Source: Massilia sp. 9096
Lineage (GTDB): Bacteria > Pseudomonadota > Gammaproteobacteria > Burkholderiales > Burkholderiaceae_D
Direction: 5' to 3'
DNA length: 64,000 nt
NCBI RefSeq assembly: GCF_000745265.1
Contig: NZ_JQNN01000001.1
Span: 4,526,001-4,590,000 of the forward strand
Below, in pieces: positions 1-9,072 of this stretch. The position numbers and the translations under genes are program-made. The notes below the pieces were generated by a model that saw only the letters and a program-made list of their open reading frames with translations, did no database searches and was not told the origin of the DNA. Position 1 is the first letter of the stretch, and every line of letters starts with the position of its first letter.

Positions 1-811
1 CCGACTCGTCGTAGGCGGTCTTCAGGATCACGATGCAGTCGCGCTCGTGGATGCACAAATCCATCGCCACCAGCCGCTCACCGAACCGGTAGCGGTAGAC
101 CCGCGCCTGGCCGTTGCGTGCGAATGCTTCCAGCATCTGCGTATAAAAGCGGCCCTGGGCGTTGCCGGCGTCGACCGCGCTGCCGCTGCCGGCCTTCCAG
201 CCGGCGCTTTCCAGGCGACCGTAGTCGCGCACGGCGCCGGCCATGTCGGCTTCCAGCGTCAGCGTTTCCAGCCGCGTGACCACGCCGTCCGCCGCCAGCC
301 GGTTGCGCTGTTTTTTCAGGTTGCTGCGCAGGTTCTTGCCGCGCGCCCGCCAGTATGCGTCGAAACCGCCGTCGGCGTCGACGTCGATGCGTGCGGTGTC
401 GATGTAGGCCAGCGTGCGCACGCGCTCGTCGTCGGGTGGGCGCGGCGCCAGCAGCGGGTCGCACTGGGTCAGCGCCAGCAGCAGGGTGAAACCGGGCAGG
501 GCGCGCATCAGGCTGGCGGCCAGCGCGGCCTGCTCCAGACCGGGGCGCTGCAGCCACAGCCCGACCGGCGCCTGGGCCGGCTGGAAGGTCGCCCAGCGGC
601 CCGGACCCTGCGGCGCCAGCACGGCGGCGGCGCAGGTGGCGCCAGCGTCTTCGCAGAAGGCCAGCAGCTCGGCGCCGACGCCGAAGTTATCAAGCAGGCT
701 GGCGACGAAGCTCGGGGCCAGCATCGGCGCGGCCGGTCCGGCCTGGTTCAGGGTAGCCCAGCGCGCGGCGTACTCGGCGAAGCGGGCGGCGGGAACGACG
801 GTCCACTTCAT
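1..811 (-). CDS. GNAT/FemAB-like acyltransferase (BioF2-type), 3' part cut by window edge
   Basis: Reading leftward from ATG at 811 the frame stays open for 270 codons and runs off the left edge, so the C-terminus is missing. The pattern resembles the acetyltransferase_6/BioF2 family of cell-envelope acyltransferases: a variable N-terminal half, then a stretch reading RARGKNLRSNLKKQRNRL, then an FYTQMLEAFARNGQARVYRY core near the edge. In EPS loci such proteins may transfer an acyl or aminoacyl group to a sugar or carrier. The start overlaps the stop of the DegT-family aminotransferase by 4 bp (ATGA, 808-811), so the two are translationally coupled and may act on the same amino sugar. The family call is moderately secure. 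The substrate is unknown. Confidence 0.7.
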   Translation of the reverse strand, partial: MKWTVVPAARFAEYAARWATLNQAGPAAPMLAPSFVASLLDNFGVGAELLAFCEDAGATCAAAVLAPQGPGRWATFQPAQAPVGLWLQRPGLEQAALAASLMRALPGFTLLLALTQCDPLLAPRPPDDERVRTLAYIDTARIDVDADGGFDAYWRARGKNLRSNLKKQRNRLAADGVVTRLETLTLEADMAGAVRDYGRLESAGWKAGSGSAVDAGNAQGRFYTQMLEAFARNGQARVYRYRFGERLVAMDLCIHERDCIVILKTAYDES

Positions 812-2016
812 GGCTGCACCGCCTCGCGCACGCGCGCGACCAGCCAGTCGACTTCGTCGGCGCGCAGCTCCTGGTGTACCGGGAAAGCCAGCACCTGGCG
901 CGACAGGCGGCTACTGGCCGCGCAGGTCGTGGCATCGACGCCCGGCCACAGGCTCGAGGCAAAGCGCGTCACCGGCACGCCCCACGCGCACAGGCGCGCG
1001 AAGGCCGGTTCCGGATCGTCGACCAGCAGCGGAAACAGCCAGGGGCAGGCGCCGTCCGGCAGGTGCGCGAACAGCGGGCGGGAGCCGGGCAGGTCGCGCA
1101 AGGCGCCCTCCAGCTGGCGGTAGTGGGCGCGCCGGCGTTCGACGATGCGATCGCCGGACACCATGCGCAGCAGGCGGCGCGCGCACCACGAGGCACGCTT
1201 GTCGACCCAGGCCGGATCGAATTCGGTGCCGCTCTCGGACGATGCCGGCGCCAGGCGCTGCACCGGTTTCTCATGCGCGCGCAGGCGTTTCAGCCCACGC
1301 CACAGCCCATCCTTCGCCGTCAAGGCCGGCGCCAGAACGGCGCGCAGCAGCGGCAGGCGGCCGTAGGCAAAGCCCAGTTCCAGCGTGTTGAGCAGCGCCT
1401 TGATCTCGAAGCCGGCGCCGGCCGAGTGCAAGTTCATATCCAGCGGACGCCGCGCCACCAGCACGCCGCCGTCGTAGGCCGGGAAGAATTTCATGCTGCT
1501 GGCGATCGCGTAGTCGCCGAACGAGCCGACCGGGCGCCCGGCATGCTCGCCGAAGAAGCAGTGGGCGCAATCCTCGACCAGGGCCAGGCCGTGGCGGTCG
1601 CAAAAGCTGCGGATCGCGGTCAGGTCCTGCGGGAAGCCGAAGTAGTGCGTGACGACCAAAGCCTTCAGCTTCGGCCCCAGATGCCGGGCGATGTCGTCCA
1701 GGTCGACCTGCGTGTCGATACCGACTTTATAAAACACCGGCGTGGCGCCGCGCCACAGCACCGGCGGCACCATCGACAGGCTGTGGTAGGCCGGCAGCAG
1801 CACCGTGTCGCCGGCCTGGACGCCGAGCGCGCGCAGCGCCAGCGCCAGCGCGATGCGCCCGCTGGTGACCGCGTACGGCACGCCCGCGTCGAGCACGCTC
1901 GGCAGGCTGCGCGCACCCGCTGCGGCCCGTCCGAACGACGCGCACGACAGCACCGGGGCGAGCGGCACGAGGGGCCGCGCCGGTGGCGTGGGCAGGACGG
2001 TGGAGGATGCTGGCAT
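808..2016 (-). CDS. DegT/DnrJ/EryC1/StrS-family PLP aminotransferase
   Basis: About 402 aa. Family members are PLP enzymes that transaminate keto-sugars for surface polysaccharides. Visible marks are the TSGRIALALAL substrate/PLP loop, LLPAYHS, LVEDCAH (PLP-binding Asp) and GDYAIASSMKFFPAYDGG, whose Lys would be the Schiff-base lysine. I start it at ATG 2016 because similarity-like sequence begins soon after. An in-frame ATG at 2088 would add 24 residues reaching almost to the divergent acyl-CoA ligase start. Neither start has a strong Shine-Dalgarno. It is coupled to the downstream GNAT-like gene. The order suggests an amino sugar is made and then N-acylated. The substrate is not readable from sequence. 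Confidence 0.82.
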   Translation of the reverse strand: MPASSTVLPTPPARPLVPLAPVLSCASFGRAAAGARSLPSVLDAGVPYAVTSGRIALALALRALGVQAGDTVLLPAYHSLSMVPPVLWRGATPVFYKVGIDTQVDLDDIARHLGPKLKALVVTHYFGFPQDLTAIRSFCDRHGLALVEDCAHCFFGEHAGRPVGSFGDYAIASSMKFFPAYDGGVLVARRPLDMNLHSAGAGFEIKALLNTLELGFAYGRLPLLRAVLAPALTAKDGLWRGLKRLRAHEKPVQRLAPASSESGTEFDPAWVDKRASWCARRLLRMVSGDRIVERRRAHYRQLEGALRDLPGSRPLFAHLPDGACPWLFPLLVDDPEPAFARLCAWGVPVTRFASSLWPGVDATTCAASSRLSRQVLAFPVHQELRADEVDWLVARVREAVQP

Positions 2017-2102
2017 GATGTAGGGTGTGTTCGGTCGTATTGTGCCTTGTTTCGCAAGTGAAATGGTAACATTGCGGCCTATTCGCACTGCAACACGATT
2101 CC
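2017..2102. promoter_or_regulatory. Divergent promoter region between DegT aminotransferase and acyl-CoA ligase
   Basis: This 86-bp gap separates two divergently read operons and is locally richer in A/T than its flanks. It must hold promoters for both directions unless the aminotransferase starts at 2088. I see no sigma-54 -24/-12 element and no convincing -35/-10 pair, so boundaries are by position only. Confidence 0.4.
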
Positions 2103-3692
2103 ATGAGCGACCTGGTCCACGACTTCATTTTCACCTCGGCGGCGCGCACGCCGCAGGCGCCGGCGCTGGCCTATGGAAGCGCCCGCCTCGACTATGCGGC
2201 GCTGGCCGAGGCCGTGCGCGCGGCTGCGCAGGCGCTGGGCGTGCGCCGGCGCGCGCCGGGCGAACGGGTCGCCGTGTTCCTGGAAAAGCGCATCGAGAAC
2301 GTGGCCGCGCTGTTCGGCGCCGCACTGGCCGGCTGCGTGTTCGTGCCGGTCAACCCGCTGCTGAAACCCGAGCAGGTCGCGCACATCCTGGCCGACTGCA
2401 ACGTGCGCGTGCTGGTGACGTCGAACGAGCGCTTGAGCGCGCTGGCGCCGGCGCTGGCCGATTGCCCGGACCTGCGCGCGGTGCTGGCCACCGGCTTGAA
2501 GGGCGAGCATGCGCTGCCGGCCGGGGTCGAGCTGGCCGACTGGGAAGGCGCCTTGCAAGCCGCCGCATTGGCGCCGGACGCGCCGCCGCGCCGCATCGAT
2601 GCCGACGTCGCCGCGATCCTGTACACCTCCGGCTCGACCGGCAAGCCGAAGGGCGTGGTGCTGTCGCACCGGAACATGGTGGCCGGCGCCCGCAGCGTGG
2701 CCAGCTATCTCGACATCACGCCGCGCGACCGCCTGCTGGCCGTGCTGCCGCTCAGTTTCGATTACGGCCTGAGCCAGCTGACCTGCGCTTTCCTCACCGG
2801 CGCCTCGGTCGTGCTGATGAACCACCTGTTCGCGCGCGACATCGTCAGCGCCGTGCGGAACGAAGGCATCACCGGCCTGGCCGCGGTGCCGCCGCTGTGG
2901 GCCCAGCTGGCGCGCCTGCCGTGGCCGGCCGACTGCCCGCTGCGCTACATCACCAATTCGGGCGGCGCCATGCCCGGCGCGACGCTGGCCGCCTTGCGCG
3001 CCGCGCTGCCGAAGGCGCAGGTGTTCCTGATGTACGGCCTGACCGAAGCGTTCCGCTCGACTTACCTGCCGCCGTCCGAGGTCGAGCGCCGCCCCGATTC
3101 GATCGGGCGCGCGATCCCGAACGCCGAGGTGATGGTGGTGCGCCCCGACGGCACGCCCTGCGAAGTGGGTGAACCGGGCGAGCTGGTGCACCGCGGCGCG
3201 CTGGTGGCGCTGGGCTACTGGAACGATCCGGCCAAGACCGCCGAGCGCTTCAAGCCCGTGCCCGGCCACGACCCGGCCCTGCCGCTGACCGAGATGGCGG
3301 TGTGGTCGGGCGACACCGTGCGGCGCGACGCCGAGGGCTACCTGTACTTCGTCGGCCGCACCGACGATCTGATCAAGGTGTCCGGCTACCGCATCAGCCC
3401 GACCGAGGTCGAGGAGCTGGCGTACGCCACCGGCCTGGTCGAGGAAGCGGTGGCCTTCGGCGTGCCGCATCCGGAACTGGGCCAGGCAGTCGTCCTGCTG
3501 GCGGTCGCGCCCGAGGGCACCAGCCAGGCGATGCTGCTCAAGGAATGCCAGCGCCGCATGCCGGCCTACATGGTGCCGGCCCACATCGCTTTGCGCATCG
3601 ACGCTTTCCCGCGCAACCCGAACGGCAAGATCGACCGCCCGACCCTGCGCACGGCTTATTTGGATATTTTCGACACTGGTAACGCCGCATGA
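2103..3692 (+). CDS. Acyl-CoA ligase (AMP-forming), exosortase A system-associated
   Basis: 529 aa, ANL superfamily. It has the AMP-binding P-loop YTSGSTGKPKG (about residues 174-184), a MYGLTEAFRSTYLP motif (A5-like), YFVGRTDDLIKVSGYRISPTEVEE signature pieces and the C-terminal PNGKIDR with the catalytic Lys near 509. Family knowledge: this matches the acyl-CoA ligase recurring in XrtA/PEP-CTERM EPS loci next to a PLP decarboxylase. It probably activates an acyl or amino acid for loading on a carrier protein or for decorating the polysaccharide. It overlaps the following decarboxylase by 4 bp (ATGA, 3689-3692), so the two are coupled. The carrier protein and hydrolases that often accompany this pair are not in the window. 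Confidence 0.9.
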   Translation: MSDLVHDFIFTSAARTPQAPALAYGSARLDYAALAEAVRAAAQALGVRRRAPGERVAVFLEKRIENVAALFGAALAGCVFVPVNPLLKPEQVAHILADCNVRVLVTSNERLSALAPALADCPDLRAVLATGLKGEHALPAGVELADWEGALQAAALAPDAPPRRIDADVAAILYTSGSTGKPKGVVLSHRNMVAGARSVASYLDITPRDRLLAVLPLSFDYGLSQLTCAFLTGASVVLMNHLFARDIVSAVRNEGITGLAAVPPLWAQLARLPWPADCPLRYITNSGGAMPGATLAALRAALPKAQVFLMYGLTEAFRSTYLPPSEVERRPDSIGRAIPNAEVMVVRPDGTPCEVGEPGELVHRGALVALGYWNDPAKTAERFKPVPGHDPALPLTEMAVWSGDTVRRDAEGYLYFVGRTDDLIKVSGYRISPTEVEELAYATGLVEEAVAFGVPHPELGQAVVLLAVAPEGTSQAMLLKECQRRMPAYMVPAHIALRIDAFPRNPNGKIDRPTLRTAYLDIFDTGNAA

Positions 3693-4918
3693 ACAAGCCC
3701 GTCCACGCCCCGCAACTTCACTTCCCGGCCGTCGACGGCGAACTGCAGGTCGGCGGCGTCCCGCTGACCCGCCTGGCCGAACGCGTCGGCAGCACCCCGT
3801 TCTACGCCTACGACCGCGCCCTCATCAGCGCGCGCGTAAAAGCCGTGCGCGCGGCGCTGCCGGAGGCGATCCAGCTGCATTTCTCGATCAAGGCCAATCC
3901 GATGCCGGCCGTGGTCCAGCACATGGCGACGCTCGCCGATGGTTTAGATGTGGCCTCGGCCGGCGAACTCAAAACCGCGCTGGACACCGGGTTCGATGCG
4001 AGCCACATCACCTTCGCCGGCCCCGGCAAGGGGACCCATGAGCTGCGCCGCGCGATCGCCAGCGGCGTGTGCATCAACGCCGAATCGAGCGGCGAGATCG
4101 CGCGCATCGCAAGCGAAGCGGAGTCGCTCGGCATCGCCCCGCGCGTGGTGCTGCGTGTGAACCCGGATTTCGAGCTGAAGGCGTCCGGCATGCGCATGGG
4201 CGGCGGCGCCAAGCCGTTCGGCATCGACGCGGAAGCGATCCCCGCCGCCGTGGCCCAGTTGCGCGCGCTCGGCATCGAGCCGCTCGGCCTGCACATCTTC
4301 GCCGGCTCGCAAAGTTTGAGGGCCGAGGCGATCGTCGACGCCCACGCGCAAAGTTTCGAGCTGGCGCTGCGCCTGGCGGACGAGTGCGATTTCGCGCCGC
4401 AGATGCTGAACCTCGGCGCCGGCTTCGGCATCCCGTATTTTCCGGGCGAGGCGCGGCTCGACCTGGCGCCCATCGGCGCCAACCTGGACGGGTGGCTCGC
4501 GTGCGTGCGTGCGCGCCTGGGCGATGCGCGCGTGTCGGTCGAGGCGGGCCGCTACTTCGTCGGCGAGGCCGGCGTGTACGTGGCGCGTGTGGTCGATAAA
4601 AAAGTCTCGCGCGGCCAGGTGTTCTTGATCACCGACGGCGGCCTGCACCACCACCTGGCGGCATCGGGCAACTTCGGCCAGGTGATCCGCAAGAATTACC
4701 CGGCCGCGATCGGCAACCGTGTCGGCGCCGAGGCGCTCGAAACCGTGTCCGTGGTCGGCCCGCTGTGCACGCCGCTCGACGTGCTGGCTGACCGGATGGA
4801 GCTGCCCAGCGCGGAAGTCGGCGACCTGGTGGTGGTGTTCCAGTCGGGCGCCTACGGCCTGTCGGCCAGCCCGACCGCTTTCCTGGGGCATCCGGCGCCG
4901 GTCGAAGTTTTGGTCTAG
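3689..4918 (+). CDS. PLP-dependent decarboxylase, exosortase A system-associated (Orn/Lys/DAP decarboxylase fold type III)
   Basis: 409 aa. Alanine-racemase-fold decarboxylase of the DAP/ornithine type: HFSIKANP carries the PLP lysine (about K68), DVASAGEL and LNLGAGFGIPYF are typical barrel loops, and VVGPLCTPLD carries the second-subunit catalytic Cys near 363. Family knowledge: an XrtA-associated branch sits beside the acyl-CoA ligase in EPS loci. It is translationally coupled to that ligase. The likely role is making an amine or decarboxylated amino acid that the ligase partner handles. The substrate is undetermined. Confidence 0.9.
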   Translation: MNKPVHAPQLHFPAVDGELQVGGVPLTRLAERVGSTPFYAYDRALISARVKAVRAALPEAIQLHFSIKANPMPAVVQHMATLADGLDVASAGELKTALDTGFDASHITFAGPGKGTHELRRAIASGVCINAESSGEIARIASEAESLGIAPRVVLRVNPDFELKASGMRMGGGAKPFGIDAEAIPAAVAQLRALGIEPLGLHIFAGSQSLRAEAIVDAHAQSFELALRLADECDFAPQMLNLGAGFGIPYFPGEARLDLAPIGANLDGWLACVRARLGDARVSVEAGRYFVGEAGVYVARVVDKKVSRGQVFLITDGGLHHHLAASGNFGQVIRKNYPAAIGNRVGAEALETVSVVGPLCTPLDVLADRMELPSAEVGDLVVVFQSGAYGLSASPTAFLGHPAPVEVLV

Positions 4919-4928
4919 GTCCGGCATC

Positions 4929-5339
4929 ATGGCGAACCGCAAAGGCTGGTTATGGGGGGGAGCGTTTTCCGCCGTGACCTATCTCTGCGGTCCGCTCGCT
5001 CCCGTCATCCAGTACGAATTCAATCTCACGCATGACGCGTATGTCAACGCCGTCTGGGACTGCCTGTATGGCATCGGTTTCGAGATCGCATTCCTGCTCA
5101 TTGGCAACATTACGATGAGTCGATTTGCCGGGACGTTGGGTGTCATCGTTTGGCCAACGATCTTGTTCTGGACGATGGCGTATCTGGTGAAACAACTCTA
5201 TTGCGCCCAATCGGGGATGAGATACCGCGCCTTTCTGGTGATCGTTTTTATCGGCACGCTATTGTTCTACGTGCCGCTGAGCAGCGCCGGTCGATCCGGC
5301 AGGCCGACCTTCAGCGCAGACGCTGCAGTCGTTTATTAG
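4929..5339 (+). CDS. Small integral membrane protein, function unknown
   Basis: 136 aa from ATG 4929, 10 bp after the decarboxylase stop. An upstream in-frame start would lie inside the decarboxylase gene and is not believable. Four hydrophobic segments are visible: around WLWGGAFSAVTYLCGPLAP, YGIGFEIAFLLIGNI, FAGTLGVIVWPTILFWTMAYL and YRAFLVIVFIGTLLFYVPL. Charged residues are few. No family is recognised. Third positions are less G/C-rich than in neighbours, suggesting a later arrival. It may be cotranscribed with the ligase/decarboxylase pair. It ends 43 bp before the convergent GT32 gene. Confidence 0.6.
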   Translation: MANRKGWLWGGAFSAVTYLCGPLAPVIQYEFNLTHDAYVNAVWDCLYGIGFEIAFLLIGNITMSRFAGTLGVIVWPTILFWTMAYLVKQLYCAQSGMRYRAFLVIVFIGTLLFYVPLSSAGRSGRPTFSADAAVVY

Positions 5340-5381
5340 TATCTCTGCATGGCGGATCGTGATCAACCGATCGCGCTTTGC

Positions 5382-6272
5382 TCACTGTGCCGAAGGCCCA
5401 CGCCGCTGGTTCGCCATGCGCCGGTCGTGCACGTACTGCAGCACGCCGTAGACCAGGTTCAGGCCCTGCTTGACCGGGGTCAGGCGCACGATCGACGCGG
5501 TCTGGGTCGAGTAGTGCGAGCGGAAGGTGGTCTGGTGCGACTGGTCGCGGTAGACGTTGTACTCAAACCCGAGCTCGGTCTTGAAGTCGGCGCGGCGGTG
5601 CGGGTGCTGGTCCACGATGCGGTGGATCGCCAGCGTGTAGGGAATCGGTCCGGCGGTGCGCAGCGCACCGTTCTTGCCGACGCCGTGCAGGCTCGGGTCG
5701 TACAGGCCGAGGTTGGCGATCACGGTGTCGATCACCGCTTTCAGATACGGATGGCCGGGCGCGCAGGCGATGAACCACTGCTGGAACTCGCCGCCGGGGA
5801 TGCCGTCCAGGTCGTAGTGGCGGCCCCAGGTCGCGCTCGGGCCCTCGGTGTCGCCCCAGGTCGAGAGCAGGTAGCGGTCGTCGGCGCGCAGCACGCTGTC
5901 GAGCGGCAATGTGGCGCTGCTCTTGATGTCGAGGTAGACGCCGCCCACCTTGTACATCAGCAGATAGCGGAACAGGTCGGCGCGGGTGGCGCCATAGCGC
6001 TTGTCGATGCGCTCGTAGACAGCCAGCATCGGCGCGCCATAGGCAGTGCGGATGAACTCGACGATGTCGGCGTCGTCGTAGAAACGGTACTCCCAGCCCG
6101 GATTGCGCGCGCGCAGCGCCTCGGTGCTAGCCTGCAGCTCGGGCGGCAGATCGCGGTCGTAGAAAGTCTGATGGATGATGCGCGGAATCGCCGTGCCGAT
6201 CGCCTCCTCGCTCACGATGCTGCGCCGCGGCGGCTGGTTCAGGCGAGGTATCAGGAGGGCTTTGAGCGACAT
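5382..6272 (-). CDS. OCH1-like glycosyltransferase (GT32, Gly_transf_sug type)
   Basis: 296 aa. It shows the fold marks of the OCH1/capsular sugar transferase group: IPRIIHQTFYDRDLPPE near the N-terminus, NPGWEYRFYDDADIVEFI, and the nucleotide-sugar site LMYKVGGVYLDIKSS. The usual DXD is here D-I-K, a variant I believe also occurs in some bacterial relatives. It is a cytoplasmic or membrane-peripheral enzyme that would add one sugar to the EPS repeat unit. It is the last gene of the leftward group 10050-5382, separated from the upstream flippase by 150 bp of AT-richer DNA with a GC hairpin. Confidence 0.82.
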   Translation of the reverse strand: MSLKALLIPRLNQPPRRSIVSEEAIGTAIPRIIHQTFYDRDLPPELQASTEALRARNPGWEYRFYDDADIVEFIRTAYGAPMLAVYERIDKRYGATRADLFRYLLMYKVGGVYLDIKSSATLPLDSVLRADDRYLLSTWGDTEGPSATWGRHYDLDGIPGGEFQQWFIACAPGHPYLKAVIDTVIANLGLYDPSLHGVGKNGALRTAGPIPYTLAIHRIVDQHPHRRADFKTELGFEYNVYRDQSHQTTFRSHYSTQTASIVRLTPVKQGLNLVYGVLQYVHDRRMANQRRGPSAQ

Positions 6273-6376
6273 GCGGTGTCCGTGTTCGAAATCATTCTAG
6301 TTACCTACATTAACACGAGCAATTGATTATAGAAAATACAATTGAGAAACGTGCGCTGTGACGCCTGCTGGGTAGG

Positions 6377-6400
6377 CGGCGCCGGCCGGGACCGGCGCCG
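6377..6400 (-). terminator. GC-rich hairpin downstream of flippase
   Basis: A perfect 9-bp stem (CGGCGCCGG / CCGGCGCCG, loop 6386-6391) lies 22 bp beyond the flippase stop. On the minus strand it is not followed by a T-run, so it is a poor classic terminator. It may be an mRNA 3'-end stabiliser or partial terminator before the GT32 gene. Confidence 0.35.
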
Positions 6401-6422
6401 TGAAAAGCGCAGGCGCGCACGA

Positions 6423-7862
6423 TCAGGTCGGCCGCAGGCGTCCGGCGATGTGGCCGTAGATGATCTGCAGTTCCTGGGCGATCGGGTGGCGCACCACCAT
6501 CACCGCACACAGCCAGGCCAGAACGCCGGCGATGCCGACCACGATCAGGCGCACCAGCGCCGGGTAATCGAGCACGCTCGACAGCGGCAGCATCACAGCG
6601 GTCACCAGTGCCATCACGACCAGGCTGCGCCAGCAGTTGGCCACGATGCGGCGCACGTCGATCGCGACCGCCTGGCGCACGCAGAAGAAGGCCAGCACGC
6701 ACTGGATGATCTCGGCCAGCACCAGCATCTCGACCACCCGGATCAGGTCGGTCATGGCGGCGCCGACCGCCACCAGCAGCACGCGCATGCCTTGCACCGT
6801 CAGGCTGTAGCGCGACAGCAGGTGCGCCTTGTTGGCGACGTTGCAGATGGTGCTGGTGAAGGAACTCATCACCGCGAAGCCGGCGCCGATGCACAGCACG
6901 CTGGTGTAAGGCGAGGCGCCGACCCACTTGGCGCCGAACAGCACCAGGATCGCGTCGTGCGCGTAGATCGAGATCAGGGCAAAGATCGGCCACATGATCA
7001 CGGTGAAGTAGGAGATCGACTTGAGCAGCAGCGGCAGGATGTTGCCGGTCTTGCGCGTGTCTTCGGCCATGCTGGTCAGGATCACCGGCATGACGGAGGA
7101 CTGCATCGAGTCCTGCACCATCGTGATCAGGGTGCCCGAACGGCTCAGCAGGCCGACGGCGGAAAAGCCGACCAGCTTGCCGACGATCAGGTCGCTGGCG
7201 CGCCCGCCCATCTGATCGGCCACGCCGGACACCGCCATGTGCGTGCCGAAGTGCGAGATCTGGCGCCAGTACGACAGCGAGAAGCGGTACATCGCGAAGT
7301 CGCGCATCAGGAGGTTCGACACGATGACCAGCGCCGCCGACTGGGCGAAAGCGCCCAGCGCCAGGGCAGTGGCGCCCATGCCGCGCCAGGCGAAGAAGAT
7401 CGACACGCCGGCGTTGGCGAAGGCGCTGGCGATGCTGATCTTGAACATGTCCTTGAAGCGGCCCTCGCGCAGCAGCAGCGCCAGGTTGACGGTCGACAGC
7501 GGGGAAATCAAGAGGCCGAGCGTGGTCAGCCAGATCACGGTGGCGATCTCGGGCTTGCCATAAAAGCGCGCGACCGGCACCGACACCCCGAGCAGCACCA
7601 GGCTCAGGCCGATGGCGATGATCATCGAGACGGTGAACGCGGTCTGGATTTTCTGGATCGTGATCTCGGCTTCCTTGATCAGGAAGTTGCCGACGCCGAA
7701 GTCGCGCACCGCATGGGTCAGCGCGGCGATCGCCACGCCGATCGAGAAGGTACCGGTTTCTTCCGGCGACACCAGGCGCGACAGCACGATCACGGAGGCC
7801 ACGCTCACCAGCAGCTGCAGGTGGCGCTGGACGAACGACAGGATCAGGTTTTTGCGCATCAT
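6423..7862 (-). CDS. Wzx-like polysaccharide flippase (MOP superfamily), copy 1
   Basis: 479 aa starting ATG-ATG at 7862, which overlaps the stop of the preceding glycosyltransferase by 1 bp (TGATG). It is strongly hydrophobic with about a dozen membrane segments. Pieces typical of Polysacc_synt/MviN exporters include VIVLSRLVSPEETGTFSIGVA near the N-terminus and AVRDFGVGNFLIKE. It would translocate lipid-linked oligosaccharide across the inner membrane. A second flippase gene of the same type lies at 10246-11691, with a GT2 and a GT4-like gene between the two. Longer reading frames upstream of this start run through the glycosyltransferase gene and were rejected. Confidence 0.85.
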   Translation of the reverse strand: MMRKNLILSFVQRHLQLLVSVASVIVLSRLVSPEETGTFSIGVAIAALTHAVRDFGVGNFLIKEAEITIQKIQTAFTVSMIIAIGLSLVLLGVSVPVARFYGKPEIATVIWLTTLGLLISPLSTVNLALLLREGRFKDMFKISIASAFANAGVSIFFAWRGMGATALALGAFAQSAALVIVSNLLMRDFAMYRFSLSYWRQISHFGTHMAVSGVADQMGGRASDLIVGKLVGFSAVGLLSRSGTLITMVQDSMQSSVMPVILTSMAEDTRKTGNILPLLLKSISYFTVIMWPIFALISIYAHDAILVLFGAKWVGASPYTSVLCIGAGFAVMSSFTSTICNVANKAHLLSRYSLTVQGMRVLLVAVGAAMTDLIRVVEMLVLAEIIQCVLAFFCVRQAVAIDVRRIVANCWRSLVVMALVTAVMLPLSSVLDYPALVRLIVVGIAGVLAWLCAVMVVRHPIAQELQIIYGHIAGRLRPT

Positions 7863-9058
7863 CACGCCACCTTCAATTCTTGTTGGGCGGCGCCGCGCGG
7901 GCCGCGCATCGCCAGGTATTCGCCGGCGGCGGCGTCGGGCAGGCGGCTGCGGTAGGCTGCGTCGAGGTTGCGCTGCTGCTGGGCGTAGCGCGCCGGGTCG
8001 AACTCGACCAGCAGGCGGTCGATCGCAGCCGCCATCTCGGCTTCGTCGCGGCAGATCACGCCGATGTCGCCGAAGCGCTCGGTCAGTTCGCGCATCACCG
8101 GGGTGTCGAAAGCGACCACCGGGCGGCGCCAGCGCAGCACGTCGAGCAGCACGCCGCTGGCCGACAAGCCATAGTATTCCATGTTGTAGGGCAGGACGAC
8201 GTAGTGCAGGCGCGCCAGTTCGCTGTCGAACACCTCGCGCGGCAGCCACTCGTGCGAGAACGGCAGCGGTCCGCCGATGCCGCTCAGGTCCAGCTGCTCG
8301 CCGCCGCGCTGCAGCTTGCCGACCAGGCGGAACTCGGGGCGGCGCGCCAGGTCGCGGCGCACGCGCAGGGCCAGGCGCGCGTACACGTCCAGGCCCTTCG
8401 ACTTGCTGGCGATGCCGAGCAGGCCGAAGCGCAGCTCGTGCTCGGCCGGGTTGAGCGTCTGCCAGGCGGTATCGGCCGGCATGCAGGGGTGGCGGATCAC
8501 GTCGATGAAGTCGGCCGACCCGGGGACTTCCAGGCCGATGTTGGTGCGGATATGGGTTTCGAGCGCGATGAAGCGCACGTCCGGGTGGTTACGGTGCGCG
8601 ATCGCGGTGGTGTAGTCGCGCATCCGCTGCAGCGGGTTGCGCGCGCGCGGATAGCGGATGCCGACCACGTCGCCGTGCAGCACCAGATGACAGCGGAAGC
8701 CCGGCGTCATCATGCGGTACAACCGGGCGGCCCAGATGTGGTGCGGCTGGCCGGTCAGGAAGATCACCGTCGGCTGCTGCGCGCGCAACGGCCCGTAGGT
8801 CTGGCGCAGGAAACCCAGCGTATCGCCCATCAGTTTCCAGAAGTCGCGCGGATCGGTGGACGGCGTCCGATAGGGCAGCTGCGTCAGGCGGCCGTCGAGG
8901 ACTGCACTCGGTTCGCCGAACGCGGCCTCGAGGTGCGAAGGGTTGCCATAGATCGTCAGCGCTTCGCCGGGGCTGGCATGCGCCACCATCTCGACGAAGG
9001 CGCGCGTGAACGGCGCGTGCGACATGCCGTGTTGAGTCAATTCGTAAAAAAGAACCAT
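7862..9058 (-). CDS. Glycosyltransferase (GT4-like, GT-B fold)
   Basis: 398 aa from ATG 9058, which has an AAAGGCGA Shine-Dalgarno-like sequence on the minus strand. An in-frame start at 9097 would overlap the upstream gene. The N-terminal half is variable. The C-terminal half has GT-B retaining-enzyme features: FGLLGIASKSKGLDVYARL, PFSHEWLPREVFDSELARLHYVVLPYNMEYYGLSASGVLLD (acceptor/nucleotide loop with the conserved Y-G-S-S-G-type segment) and a terminal helix. It is 1-bp coupled to the downstream flippase and follows a GT2 gene, so it probably builds the repeat unit moved by that flippase. Donor and acceptor are unknown. Confidence 0.78.
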   Translation of the reverse strand: MVLFYELTQHGMSHAPFTRAFVEMVAHASPGEALTIYGNPSHLEAAFGEPSAVLDGRLTQLPYRTPSTDPRDFWKLMGDTLGFLRQTYGPLRAQQPTVIFLTGQPHHIWAARLYRMMTPGFRCHLVLHGDVVGIRYPRARNPLQRMRDYTTAIAHRNHPDVRFIALETHIRTNIGLEVPGSADFIDVIRHPCMPADTAWQTLNPAEHELRFGLLGIASKSKGLDVYARLALRVRRDLARRPEFRLVGKLQRGGEQLDLSGIGGPLPFSHEWLPREVFDSELARLHYVVLPYNMEYYGLSASGVLLDVLRWRRPVVAFDTPVMRELTERFGDIGVICRDEAEMAAAIDRLLVEFDPARYAQQQRNLDAAYRSRLPDAAAGEYLAMRGPRGAAQQELKVA

Positions 9059-9072
9059 CGATCGCCTTTGCA

